This document shows positions 25,158 to 33,186 of a stretch of 62,771 bases of DNA, in pieces. How positions within the stretch are numbered: the stretch's first letter is position 1; the number at the start of each line of letters is the position of its first letter. The position numbers and the translations under genes were made by a program. The DNA is taken from positions 1 to 62,771 of the forward strand of contig ONBX01000021.1 of NCBI GenBank assembly GCA_900316205.1. Direction: 5' to 3'. The DNA comes from an uncultured Eubacteriales bacterium (GTDB taxonomy: Bacteria; Bacillota; Clostridia; Oscillospirales; Oscillospiraceae). Below the pieces are notes generated by a model. The model searched no databases. It had not been told where the DNA came from and worked only from the letters and a program-made list of their open reading frames with translations.

Positions 25158-25517
25158 ATGAAACAATACATTGCCTATTGCGGACTGGACTGCGAGAGCT
25201 GTGAAGCCCGCCGTGCAACCGTGAATGACGACAATTCTTTACGGCAAAAGGTTGCGAAAGAGTGGTCCGAGCTGAACGGCGTGGAGATCACGCCGGAAAT
25301 GATAAACTGCGTCGGCTGCCGGATCGACGGGGTCAAGACGCCCTACTGCGAATCGCTCTGCCCGATCCGTCAATGTGCCATGGGGCGAGGCATGGAGACC
25401 TGCGGGAGTTGTGGCGAGATGGAGAGCTGCGGGAAGCTCGGCGTGATCGCGGAAAACAACGCCGAGGCACTGCAAAATCTGCGCGCAGAGAGAGGTGAGC
25501 GGTATGCAATTTCGTGA
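25158..25517 (+). CDS. DUF3795-type cysteine-rich protein
   Basis: A 119-residue protein with the DUF3795 layout: YCGLDCESCEA near the N-terminus, then CVGCRIDG, CESLCPIRQC and TCGSCGEMESCGKLG. About twelve cysteines suggest metal (zinc or iron-sulfur) binding. The family has no established function. Its end overlaps the start of the next gene by 14 nt, implying translational coupling with the alpha/beta hydrolase. Confidence 0.8.
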   Translation: MKQYIAYCGLDCESCEARRATVNDDNSLRQKVAKEWSELNGVEITPEMINCVGCRIDGVKTPYCESLCPIRQCAMGRGMETCGSCGEMESCGKLGVIAENNAEALQNLRAERGERYAIS

Positions 25518-26253
25518 ATTTGGAGAGGCGAAGCGGGAAAAGATTGTGCTGCTGCACGGCGGTGGGCTGTCCTGGTGGAATTACCGGGAAACAGCGGAAA
25601 TATTGAAAAACGAATTCCATATCGTCCTGCCGATTCTGGACGGACATGCGGGCAGTGACCACCCTTTTACAAGCATCGAGGAAAATGCGGCGGAAATCAT
25701 CGCGTGGATCGACGCACATTGCGGCGGCTCTGTCCTGCTGATCGGAGGTCTGTCGCTGGGCGGGCAGATCCTGCTGGAGATGCTCTCACAGCGCCGGGAG
25801 CTGTGCAGCTATGCGCTGGTCGAAAGCGCTGCGGCAATCCCCTCCCGGCTGACAAACGCCCTGATCGCTCCGGCTTTCGGCAGCAGCTACGGGCTCATCC
25901 GGAATCGGAGCTTTGCCAGGCTGCAGTTTCAATTCCTGCACATCAAGCGGTCACTGTTTGAAGACTATTACCGGGACACCTGCCAGATCAAAAAGAGCGA
26001 CATGATCGCCCTTATGAAATCGAGCACCGCTTATGCGCTAAAAGACTCGATCCAGAGCAGCGACGCTAACGTGCATGTGTACTATGGCGGCAGAGAGACA
26101 AACGAGATCAAACGCTCTGCAGAGTTGATCGGCAAAACACTTCCGGACAGTCAGCTTCATTGCTTCCGCGACTTCTATCATGGGGAGTTTTCCATCAACC
26201 ATGCGCAGGACTATGCGGATACGATCCGCCGAATGATCGGCGTCAGACAGTGA
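25504..26253 (+). CDS. Alpha/beta hydrolase
   Basis: A 249-residue alpha/beta-hydrolase-fold protein. The oxyanion region is LLHGGGLSWWNY, the nucleophile elbow GGLSLGGQ lies near residue 85, and the catalytic His lies in FYHGEFSINH near residue 231. It is likely an esterase or lactonase; the substrate is unknown. ATG 25504 has AGAGAGGTGA upstream and is preferred over the GTG at 25495. It overlaps the DUF3795 gene. Confidence 0.82.
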   Translation: MQFREFGEAKREKIVLLHGGGLSWWNYRETAEILKNEFHIVLPILDGHAGSDHPFTSIEENAAEIIAWIDAHCGGSVLLIGGLSLGGQILLEMLSQRRELCSYALVESAAAIPSRLTNALIAPAFGSSYGLIRNRSFARLQFQFLHIKRSLFEDYYRDTCQIKKSDMIALMKSSTAYALKDSIQSSDANVHVYYGGRETNEIKRSAELIGKTLPDSQLHCFRDFYHGEFSINHAQDYADTIRRMIGVRQ

Positions 26254-26290
26254 ATGATACGGCTCTTCGCCGAAACAGAAGGGAATTGTG

Positions 26291-26839
26291 ATGAACTATC
26301 GTAAAATCATTACACTGAAGGACGGCAGAGCCTGCACGCTCCGAAACGGAACAGCGGAGGACGGACAGGCGCTCCTCGACATCTTCAACCTCACCCACGC
26401 GCAGACGGATTATTTGCTCACGTACCCGGAGGAGCACAGCTATACCGCCGAGTATGAGGCCGAGCTGCTGCGGAGAAAGACAGCCAGTGTCGATGAAATC
26501 GAACTCCTTGCGTTTGTTGACGGCGCGATCGTTGGCTCGGCAGGTGTTACCTGTGTCGGCCGAAAGGAAAAGATCCGTCATCGTGCGGAGTTTGGCATCA
26601 GTGTGGATAAGGCATACTGGGGCCTCGGCGTCGGACGGGCACTGACATGCGCACGGACTGCCGGGTATGTCCAGCTGGAGCTGGAGGCGGTCGCAGAGAA
26701 CAAAAGCGCCCTCGCCCTGTACAGGAGCGTGGGCTTTGTGGAGTACGGCAGGAACCCAAAGGGCTTCCGCTCCCGCCTGACTGGCTGGCAGGAGCTGGTG
26801 CTCATGCGGCTGGAGCTGGAATGGCCAAGCGTTATGTGA
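26291..26839 (+). CDS. GNAT acetyltransferase
   Basis: A 182-residue GNAT with the acetyl-CoA loop GLGVGRALTCA near residue 115 and the C-terminal NKSALALYRSVGFVEYGRNP strand-helix. It resembles N-acetyltransferases acting on small amines. ATG 26291 is chosen over a directly preceding GTG because AAGGGA is well spaced. Second GNAT of the cluster. Confidence 0.85.
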   Translation: MNYRKIITLKDGRACTLRNGTAEDGQALLDIFNLTHAQTDYLLTYPEEHSYTAEYEAELLRRKTASVDEIELLAFVDGAIVGSAGVTCVGRKEKIRHRAEFGISVDKAYWGLGVGRALTCARTAGYVQLELEAVAENKSALALYRSVGFVEYGRNPKGFRSRLTGWQELVLMRLELEWPSVM

Positions 26840-26878
26840 GGGGCACGAGAACGGCCTTTCCCTTTGGAGGAAGAAAAA

Positions 26879-27334
26879 ATGAAATCGAAATATGCTTTCA
26901 TTACCCTGCGCGATTGCCCGGAGCTCATGGATCGGGCGGCAGCCTGGTTTCACGAAAAATGGGGTGTGCCGAAAGAGGCCTATCTGGACTGTATGACGAC
27001 CTATCTGAACCGGGAGACGGAATACGGCTGGTATCTGTGCCTGGACGGTGAGAGGATCATCGGCGGGCTGGGGGTCATCGAGAACGACTTCCATGACCGC
27101 AAAGACCTGACGCCGAATGTCTGCGCGGTGTACACCGAGGCGGACTGCCGCTGTCAGGGGATCGCCGGGCGTCTGCTGAACATGGCGGTGGAAGACATGC
27201 GTGCCAGAGGCATAACGCCCCTGTATTTGGTCACGGATCACATTGGTTTTTACGAGCGCTACGGCTGGGAGTATTTCTGCATGGTGCAGGGGGACGGGGA
27301 ACCGGAGATGACAAGGATGTACATTCACCGATAA
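26879..27334 (+). CDS. GNAT acetyltransferase
   Basis: A 151-residue GNAT. The acetyl-CoA loop is CQGIAGRLLNMAVEDM near residues 91-106 and the end is HIGFYERYGWEYFCMVQ. It starts at ATG 26879 with GGAGGAAG upstream. Third GNAT of the cluster; the substrate is unknown. Confidence 0.83.
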   Translation: MKSKYAFITLRDCPELMDRAAAWFHEKWGVPKEAYLDCMTTYLNRETEYGWYLCLDGERIIGGLGVIENDFHDRKDLTPNVCAVYTEADCRCQGIAGRLLNMAVEDMRARGITPLYLVTDHIGFYERYGWEYFCMVQGDGEPEMTRMYIHR

Positions 27335-27504
27335 GGGAGAAATCATAAAGCCGAAAGGCTTCATGAAATATTTTTTCAAGGAGCGTAGTGTTTGAAAACC
27401 TACACCACACCGGAGATTGTGGGCTGACCGGGAGGTCTGTCGACAATCGAACAAGCCTCCCGCTGAAAGGCAATTGAAGTCAACAATTTTCAGGAGGAAA
27501 AACA
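27335..27504 (+). other. Intercistronic region with an SD-preceded 11-codon frame and a hairpin
   Basis: Between two GNAT genes, AAGGAG (27378-27383) precedes a TTG-initiated frame (27392-27427) encoding LKTYTTPEIVG. It is followed by a hairpin whose 7-bp arms are CGGGAGG and CCTCCCG (27428-27463 region). It may be a leader peptide, a decayed peptide gene or coincidence. Confidence 0.35.
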
Positions 27505-28131
27505 ATGAATACAAATGACGATACCATTCGTTTGGAAAAACCCGAGGACTACAGAGAAGTGGAAAACCTCGTCAGAGAGGCGTTCTGGAACGTGTACCGT
27601 CCGGGATGCAGTGAGCATTATGTGATCCATGTGCTGCGGGACGATCCTGCTTTCGTAAAGGAGCTGGACTTTGTTATGGAGCAGAACGGCGTGCTGATCG
27701 GGCAGAACATGTTCATGCGCACCGTCATCCATGCCGACGACGGCCGGGTGATCCCCGTATTGACCATGGGGCCCATCGGCATTACGCCGGAACGAAAGCG
27801 CCATGGCTACGGCAAAGAGCTGCTGGACTACTCGTTGGAAAAGGCCACTGCCATGGGCTTTGGCGCGGTGCTCTTCGAGGGCAACATCGGCTTCTACGGT
27901 AAGTGCGGCTTTCGCTATGCCAGGAACTTCGGCATCCGCTATCACGATCTGCCGGAGGGTGCGGACGACTCCTTCTTCCTCTGCAAAGAGCTGATTCCCG
28001 GCTATCTGGACGGCATCACCGGCGTCTACCAGACACCCCTGGGCTACTACGTGGACGATGCGGACGTGGAGAAATTCGACAAATCGTTTCCCCACAAAGA
28101 GAAGCTGAGACTCCCGGGACAGATCTTCTAA
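27505..28131 (+). CDS. GNAT acetyltransferase
   Basis: A 208-residue GNAT of the predicted-acetyltransferase (YhbS-like) type. The core is VLTMGPIGITPERKRHGYGKELLDYSLEKA near residues 88-117, with the acetyl-CoA loop in RKRHGYGKEL. It then continues ATAMGFGAVLFEGNIGFYGK. The C-terminal extension LGYYVDDADVEKFDKSFPHK is typical of this subgroup. AGGAGG precedes the ATG. Fourth GNAT of the cluster. Confidence 0.86.
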   Translation: MNTNDDTIRLEKPEDYREVENLVREAFWNVYRPGCSEHYVIHVLRDDPAFVKELDFVMEQNGVLIGQNMFMRTVIHADDGRVIPVLTMGPIGITPERKRHGYGKELLDYSLEKATAMGFGAVLFEGNIGFYGKCGFRYARNFGIRYHDLPEGADDSFFLCKELIPGYLDGITGVYQTPLGYYVDDADVEKFDKSFPHKEKLRLPGQIF

Positions 28132-28228
28132 ACCGAATGGTGAACAAAAACGGGAGCCGGTGCATCCTGGACGGTGTACCGGCTCTTGCGCAAAACAGAA
28201 TATCAAAAAGGGGGGCGGAGAAACTGCT

Positions 28229-28729
28229 ATGTTTGATCTTTCAAAATTCAGCGCAAAGTATCGCGTCCGGGACATGAAGGATTCCGACGCAGATGCGATT
28301 TTGGATTTCTGCCTGCAGAACGATCAGTACTATCGGTATTGCGGCAAGCAGCCGTCCAGAGAGCTGATCCTTCAGGACCTGCACCTCACGCCGCCGAACA
28401 CTTCCGCGGACGCCAAATACTATGTCGGGTTCTATGACGGGAGTATTCTGGCGGCGATCCTGGATCTGATCGACGGATATCCCGACAGCGATACGGCCTT
28501 TATCGGCTTCTTTATGATGAACCGGCAGCTTCAGGGACGCCAGATCGGGACATCTATTATTCAAGAGCTGTGCCTGTATTTGAAAGAAACGGGTCTGAAA
28601 CGGGTACTCCTGGGAATCGATAAAGAGAATCCCCAGTCCAATGCCTTTTGGGCGAAGAACGGTTTTTCCGTGATCCGGGAAGTGGAGCAGGAGGAAGGCA
28701 CCATTCTAGTGGCGGAAAAAAGCCTGTGA
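28229..28729 (+). CDS. GNAT acetyltransferase
   Basis: A 166-residue GNAT starting MFDLSKFSAKYRVRDMKDSD. The acetyl-CoA loop region is FMMNRQLQGRQIGTSIIQEL near residues 94-113, then NPQSNAFWAKNGFSV. ATG 28229 has a G-rich site GGGGGGCGGAG upstream; a longer frame upstream is not supported. Fifth GNAT. A hairpin (GAGCCGGT/ACCGGCTC, 28153-28184) lies in the preceding gap. Confidence 0.84.
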   Translation: MFDLSKFSAKYRVRDMKDSDADAILDFCLQNDQYYRYCGKQPSRELILQDLHLTPPNTSADAKYYVGFYDGSILAAILDLIDGYPDSDTAFIGFFMMNRQLQGRQIGTSIIQELCLYLKETGLKRVLLGIDKENPQSNAFWAKNGFSVIREVEQEEGTILVAEKSL

Positions 28730-28763
28730 CAGCTCACGGCTTGATTCATTACGGGAGGGAGTT

Positions 28764-29744
28764 ATGATAAAGACAGAACACCTGTGCCTATACCCTGCGT
28801 CGCGGGAGCAGATGGAGACCATGATCGCCTCCGAGCAGTGGGATTTCGAACACTGTGGTATTCAGGATTGGCTGCCCAAGGTGAACTTTCGCGGTTACCG
28901 GGACGAGGATTACGAGGCGGTCTGCGCTTTTCTGATCGAATTGAATCAGAAGGACAGAACGCACATCAACTGGAACTGGGCGCGCTTTGAGTGGATGATG
29001 GAGCACCCGGAGTTTGACAAAAGCTTGAGGTCCTCCATTGGGCTCTGGTGGTCGGATGGCAAAGTCGTCGGCGCGGCGATCTACGATATGTACTTTGGAG
29101 AGGCTTTCTGCGCCGCGCTGCCGGAGTATGAGGCGCTGTACCCGGAAATCCTGGACTACGCCTGCCGGGAGCTGAAGGATGATTCAGGGCTTGGGATCGC
29201 CGTTCATGACGGAAATCAAGCAGAAATCGCGGCAGCAAAGGCTGCCGGGTTTGTCCGGGAAGAGCAGCAGGAAACGGTGATGCGCCTGGATCTGGACAAC
29301 TTGGTTTTATCTGATCTGCCGGATGGCTTCTCCCTTTCGGAGCTTGACCCGGTACAGGAGGCTTACGATTTTCAATGGCTGCTGTGGCAGGGATTTGACC
29401 ACGGGGAAGATCGGGAAGAGTTTGAGCGCACAGACCCTGTTATCCCGCAAAACCGCAGGCATTTGAATAAGCGCCTTAGCTTGACCGCACTTGCGCCGGA
29501 TGGCGGCAAGGCCGCCTATTGCTGCGTATGGTTTCACAAGGATACCGATTATGCCTATGTTGAGCCGGTCTGCACAATTCCGGGTTACCGCGGGAAAGGC
29601 ATTGCCGCCGCGCTTCTTTCGGAAGCACTGAACCGGGCAAAGGCGCTTGGCGCAAAGAAAGCCTATGTGATTTCCGATCTCCCGTTTTACGAGAAGCTCG
29701 GCTTTGAAAAAACGCAGCATTACTCGTTTTACCGGAAGGTGTAA
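28764..29744 (+). CDS. Two-domain GNAT acetyltransferase
   Basis: A 326-residue protein with a degenerate N-terminal GNAT-like half and an intact C-terminal GNAT half; the acetyl-CoA loop IPGYRGKGIAAALLSEAL lies near residues 272-289, then LPFYEKLGFEK. The first 25 residues (MIKTEHLCLYPASREQMETM) look like the start of a separate RimJ-type GNAT, and a second natural-looking N-terminus (VNFRGYRDEDYEAVCAFLIE) begins near residue 41. This hints at a junction between two genes. Last member of the cluster, followed by a long perfect hairpin. Confidence 0.8.
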   Translation: MIKTEHLCLYPASREQMETMIASEQWDFEHCGIQDWLPKVNFRGYRDEDYEAVCAFLIELNQKDRTHINWNWARFEWMMEHPEFDKSLRSSIGLWWSDGKVVGAAIYDMYFGEAFCAALPEYEALYPEILDYACRELKDDSGLGIAVHDGNQAEIAAAKAAGFVREEQQETVMRLDLDNLVLSDLPDGFSLSELDPVQEAYDFQWLLWQGFDHGEDREEFERTDPVIPQNRRHLNKRLSLTALAPDGGKAAYCCVWFHKDTDYAYVEPVCTIPGYRGKGIAAALLSEALNRAKALGAKKAYVISDLPFYEKLGFEKTQHYSFYRKV

Positions 29745-29799
29745 ATGCCAAATACCAGGGTGCGCAGGAATACAGATAGAAATCATACTTTATTGATCC

Positions 29800-29856
29800 C
29801 CTGACAGAAAATACCGGTTTGTTGATTCTATCAACAAACCGGTATTTTCTGTCAGC
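29800..29856. terminator. Perfect 25-26-bp hairpin between convergent genes
   Basis: Arms 29801-29825 and 29831-29855 are perfectly complementary. The hairpin lies between the GNAT cluster and the convergent gene ending at 29949; a T-run at 29861-29865 lies just downstream on the plus strand. It probably terminates both transcripts. Confidence 0.8.
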
Positions 29857-29948
29857 CAACTTTTTCAGGCAGATGGAAAATCATTTTGACTTCAGGCTTT
29901 CTTATGAGCATCTGCCCTTCGGGCGTGCATGGTTCAATGTGAAGAGGC

Positions 29949-31217
29949 TCAGTAGATGATGCTCCAGACCTCGTAGGAGAGGATCTGGAAGGTGGGAACG
30001 CCGTTGAAGGTGTAGTCCCGCACCACGGCGGTACCGCCCTGGACGGGCTTGGCCTTGCCGGACCAGACCAGGTTTGCGACCTCGTCGTTGTTGAGATGAT
30101 AAAGAGAATCGCTCATGCCGCTGTCCCAGTACTCCATCAGGTCCAGCTCATAGTTCTGGAACTGCACCGTATAGGTCCCATCGCCGTTCGCGGTCATGTC
30201 ATAGGCCACGGTGAAGTGGTTGTAGGCCTCGCCGTCCGCGGCGGGGAAGCGGAAGTAGCCGTCCCGGTAGACGAAGGTATTCCAGGCGCTGAGCATGTAC
30301 TCGGTGTTGTTCAGGGGGTTCACGCTGCGCGCAAAGAAGCGGTTGAGATAGAGATTGGCGTCTTCCAGGCTGAGACACTCGTCGCCCTCCAGGTAGACGA
30401 TCCGGTCGTGATGGTTGAGCTTGCAGTAGAGCTCCACAAAGCGAATCAGGAAGTCGTCCGCGGCGTTGGAACTGTTGAAGGAAGGCTTCATCTGCTCGGA
30501 GAAATTAGAGAGGAAGATATTGATGCGGTAGAGCCTGTCGCCGGAAAGTTCGGTGGAGCCGGCGGGGGCGGCCTTGGTATAGACCAGCACGCTGCCCTGG
30601 ATCCCCTCGCAGGTGGCCGTCAGGGTGACGGGGCTGCCCGGGTTTTTCAGCACCGTGATGGTGCAGTTCCGGCCTTTGGCGTCCGGTTCCAGCTTCAAAA
30701 CAGAGGGATCGCTGACGCTCCACTGGAAGGAAGCGTCGGCAAAGAGCGCATCCGGGAAGGCCATGGCTTTCAGATCCAGGGAGTTGCCCACCGCCTCGGT
30801 GAACTCCTCCAGAGGGGTGGTGCCGTAGCAGATCCGCACGGTGTCGGGAACCGCTTTCGCTGTGGGCGTGGGGGTAGAGGGCGCGGGCGTCACAGTCGTC
30901 GCGGCGGGGGAAGGAGTGATGACGATGATCTCCGTGGTGGGCTTGGGATTGGGGGAAGGACTCTCCCCGGTGGTCTCGGGCGAAACGGTTTCCGCCGGGC
31001 TGAGGGGCTTGGGAGAGGCGTTCTCTTTGCCGCCCAGCAGCAGGACCAGCAGCACGATCACCGCGGCCAGCAGCGCAAGGCACAAGGCGATCCAGGGCCA
31101 GAGAGGGCGGGAAGGCCTCTCCTGGGCCTTGGGTTCGGAATTCGGCAGCGGGGCGCCGCAGATGGAACAGAAATTGGCGCCGTCGGGGCTTTCACAGCCG
31201 CAGTGAGGACAGAACAT
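29949..31217 (-). CDS. Zinc-ribbon, single-pass membrane protein with extracellular Ig-like and unknown domains
   Basis: A 422-residue protein. An N-terminal zinc ribbon (CPHCGCESPDGANFCSICG, residues 3-21) is cytoplasmic. A membrane helix follows (WIALCLALLAAVIVLLVLLL, about 42-61), then a Pro/Thr/Ser-rich linker to about residue 120. An Ig-like BIG2-type module (WSVSDPSVLKL...ITVLKNPGSPVTLTATCEG) leads to a C-terminal domain of unknown function. The layout suggests an envelope sensor or anchor. GGTGAT precedes the ATG. The GT39 gene lies 42 nt upstream on the same strand. Confidence 0.7.
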   Translation of the reverse strand: MFCPHCGCESPDGANFCSICGAPLPNSEPKAQERPSRPLWPWIALCLALLAAVIVLLVLLLGGKENASPKPLSPAETVSPETTGESPSPNPKPTTEIIVITPSPAATTVTPAPSTPTPTAKAVPDTVRICYGTTPLEEFTEAVGNSLDLKAMAFPDALFADASFQWSVSDPSVLKLEPDAKGRNCTITVLKNPGSPVTLTATCEGIQGSVLVYTKAAPAGSTELSGDRLYRINIFLSNFSEQMKPSFNSSNAADDFLIRFVELYCKLNHHDRIVYLEGDECLSLEDANLYLNRFFARSVNPLNNTEYMLSAWNTFVYRDGYFRFPAADGEAYNHFTVAYDMTANGDGTYTVQFQNYELDLMEYWDSGMSDSLYHLNNDEVANLVWSGKAKPVQGGTAVVRDYTFNGVPTFQILSYEVWSIIY

Positions 31218-31259
31218 GGGATCACCGGCTTTCTATAGAATGGGAAACACGCGGTTTTG

Positions 31260-33110
31260 TCAGAAGGGCCAGCTGGGCAGCCATTTGAGGAGAGCGTCGG
31301 CCAGCTCCGACCGAATGGGCAGACCGTTCAGCACCGGGAAGAAAAGCACAAACAGGGCGATGGAGCCGGCAGTGAGACCCAGGGCGGAGAGCCTCCAGCT
31401 TGCGCGGTTTTCCCGGAGCAGGGCCATGGTGTAGCTGAGGGAGAGCACCAGGAAAAGCGCGGAGGGGAAATAGTGATAGGCAAAGGTGAGCCTTTCCACC
31501 GGCACCCAGGGGAGCAGCTGGCTGAGATAACCCACCAGGATGAAGGCGGCCAGCCTGTCCCGGCGGCGAATGGCCATCCAGCAGAGCACCGGCAGGCTCA
31601 GCAGGCCGCCCCAGCAGAGCACGGGATTCAGGAAAGCTCCAATGGTGCTGCGCAGGCCGGGGGTGGGATACTCCAGCACGTAGAGGATAGGCCGGTAATC
31701 GATGAGCCAGTGGTACCAGTTGGAGGAATAGGGGTGGGTGGCGCCCAGCACGCTCTTGGAGTGATAGGTGAACATATAGATCTGATTGTCCACAATGATG
31801 CGCAGATAATCCAGAGAGAAGGGGGAGACGCCTTTGGCTCTGCCGTAGGGCAGATAGCTGAGACAGTAGATCAGCCCCGGGACAGCGATGAAAAAGACCA
31901 GACAGAAGAGGACGTTTTTCAAAAAGGAGGGAAGAAGGGAAGACGGGCCGTCGGGGACGCCGGCCCCTACATCTCCCTCGGGAGACGACGGACGTCTATC
32001 AGCCGCCCCTGCGGAGTCTTTTCGGGCCTTGATAAAGCGGAGAATCCAGTGGACAGCCCAGAGAAAGGCCAGACCCGCCCCGGCATAGATGCTGGTCCAC
32101 TTGGCGGCGGCGCCCAGACCGAAGCTGACGCCGCAGAGGGCCAGGGCCCAGAGCTTGTCCTCCGAGAGCCAGATCCAGAGAAAGAGATACATCAAAAGGA
32201 TGAAAAACACCGAGTAGGTGTCGATGGTGGCAATGCGGGTCTGGACATAGTGCATGCAGTCCGAGGCGAAGAGGAGGGTGCCCAGGGAGGGCAGCAGCCG
32301 TCCGCCGAAGAGCTTTTTGAGAAAGACGTAGAGCAGCGGCAGCATCAGCGTGCCAAAGAAGGTGCCGGAAAAGCGCCAGCCGAAGGGCGTCATGCCGAAG
32401 AGGCGGATGCCCAGGCCCAGGATCTCCTTGCCCAGGGGCGGATGGGTGATTTCATAGGGCCAGACGCCGTTCAGATGCTCCCATGCTGTGCGGGCGTGGT
32501 AGATCTCATCAAAATAGGAGGAGTTCTGGAAGCTCATGGAGAGAGGGACCGTGTCCGCCTCGTCGCAGAGCTGGGGAATGCTGCTGGTGACAGGAAGGGG
32601 ATCGCCGTCTCCGTCCAGGGCCACCACCTCGCCCAGCCAGGGCTCCCCGGAGGTGGCGGCGATGCGGATATACCGGGGACGCAGGGTGGTCTCCGGGGTG
32701 ATCGCCGCCCATTTGAGGACGGCAATGTGATCCTGGTTAAAGCTGGAGACGGAGAAATACTCCTGCCCATCCTCGGAATAGGAGATATCGTAGCTCCCCA
32801 TGCCGACGCCGGGATAGAGCATGATGCGGCTGGGCGCGGCGCCCTCCGGCAGCTCGATCACCGCCACCTGCCCTGCCATGGGCACAAAGCTCTGGGGGTC
32901 GGTCATGCTGCCGAGACGGAAGAAGGCCGTGCAGGCGTAGATCCCCGTGATGAGCAGAATGGGGAGCAGATCCCGGCGGCTGAGGGCGCGGGAGCGGGCC
33001 CTGTCCTCCCTGCCGGGAAGGCGGCAGCGGTTCAGATCGGGCAGAGTCATGAAATAGACCAGCAGCAAAAGCACGGTCAGCAAAGGGAGAAAATAGGCAA
33101 ATACTTTCAT
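31260..33110 (-). CDS. GT39/PMT-type membrane glycosyltransferase carrying a repeat-derived insert
   Basis: A 616-residue polytopic glycosyltransferase of the protein O-mannosyltransferase (GT39) type, using a lipid-linked sugar donor. After an N-terminal helix there is a soluble beta-rich stretch (about residues 85-180). The catalytic loop follows: YFDEIYHARTAWEHLNG with the Asp-Glu pair near residue 199, and THPPLGKE near residue 218. About ten further helices follow. Residues near 366-389 (AGAADRRPSSPEG, then DVGAGVPDGPSS) are encoded by a palindromic intergenic repeat and are hydrophilic between two helices, so probably tolerated. It is cotranscribed with the zinc-ribbon protein. Confidence 0.85.
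   Translation of the reverse strand: MKVFAYFLPLLTVLLLLVYFMTLPDLNRCRLPGREDRARSRALSRRDLLPILLITGIYACTAFFRLGSMTDPQSFVPMAGQVAVIELPEGAAPSRIMLYPGVGMGSYDISYSEDGQEYFSVSSFNQDHIAVLKWAAITPETTLRPRYIRIAATSGEPWLGEVVALDGDGDPLPVTSSIPQLCDEADTVPLSMSFQNSSYFDEIYHARTAWEHLNGVWPYEITHPPLGKEILGLGIRLFGMTPFGWRFSGTFFGTLMLPLLYVFLKKLFGGRLLPSLGTLLFASDCMHYVQTRIATIDTYSVFFILLMYLFLWIWLSEDKLWALALCGVSFGLGAAAKWTSIYAGAGLAFLWAVHWILRFIKARKDSAGAADRRPSSPEGDVGAGVPDGPSSLLPSFLKNVLFCLVFFIAVPGLIYCLSYLPYGRAKGVSPFSLDYLRIIVDNQIYMFTYHSKSVLGATHPYSSNWYHWLIDYRPILYVLEYPTPGLRSTIGAFLNPVLCWGGLLSLPVLCWMAIRRRDRLAAFILVGYLSQLLPWVPVERLTFAYHYFPSALFLVLSLSYTMALLRENRASWRLSALGLTAGSIALFVLFFPVLNGLPIRSELADALLKWLPSWPF
31943..32012. repeat. Palindromic repeat embedded in the GT39 coding sequence
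   Basis: Read on the plus strand: ACGGGCCGTCGGGGACGCCG (31943-31962) with GCCCCTAC, then a spacer, then CTATCAGCCGCCCCTGC (31996-32012). The second part is the core of family A; the first is a GC-rich variant of the same arm. Both keep the reading frame open. Confidence 0.7.
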
Positions 33111-33186
33111 GGCAATACGGTTCCTGATGATGAAATGGAGCGGGCGCAGGGGCAGAAGGCCGCCTGCGCCCGAAGAATGTGCATGT

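Noticed and set aside
22773-29744. Integron-like gene cassette array for the GNAT cluster
   Set aside because: No integrase and no recurring attC-type site between the genes; the hairpins in the gaps differ from each other.
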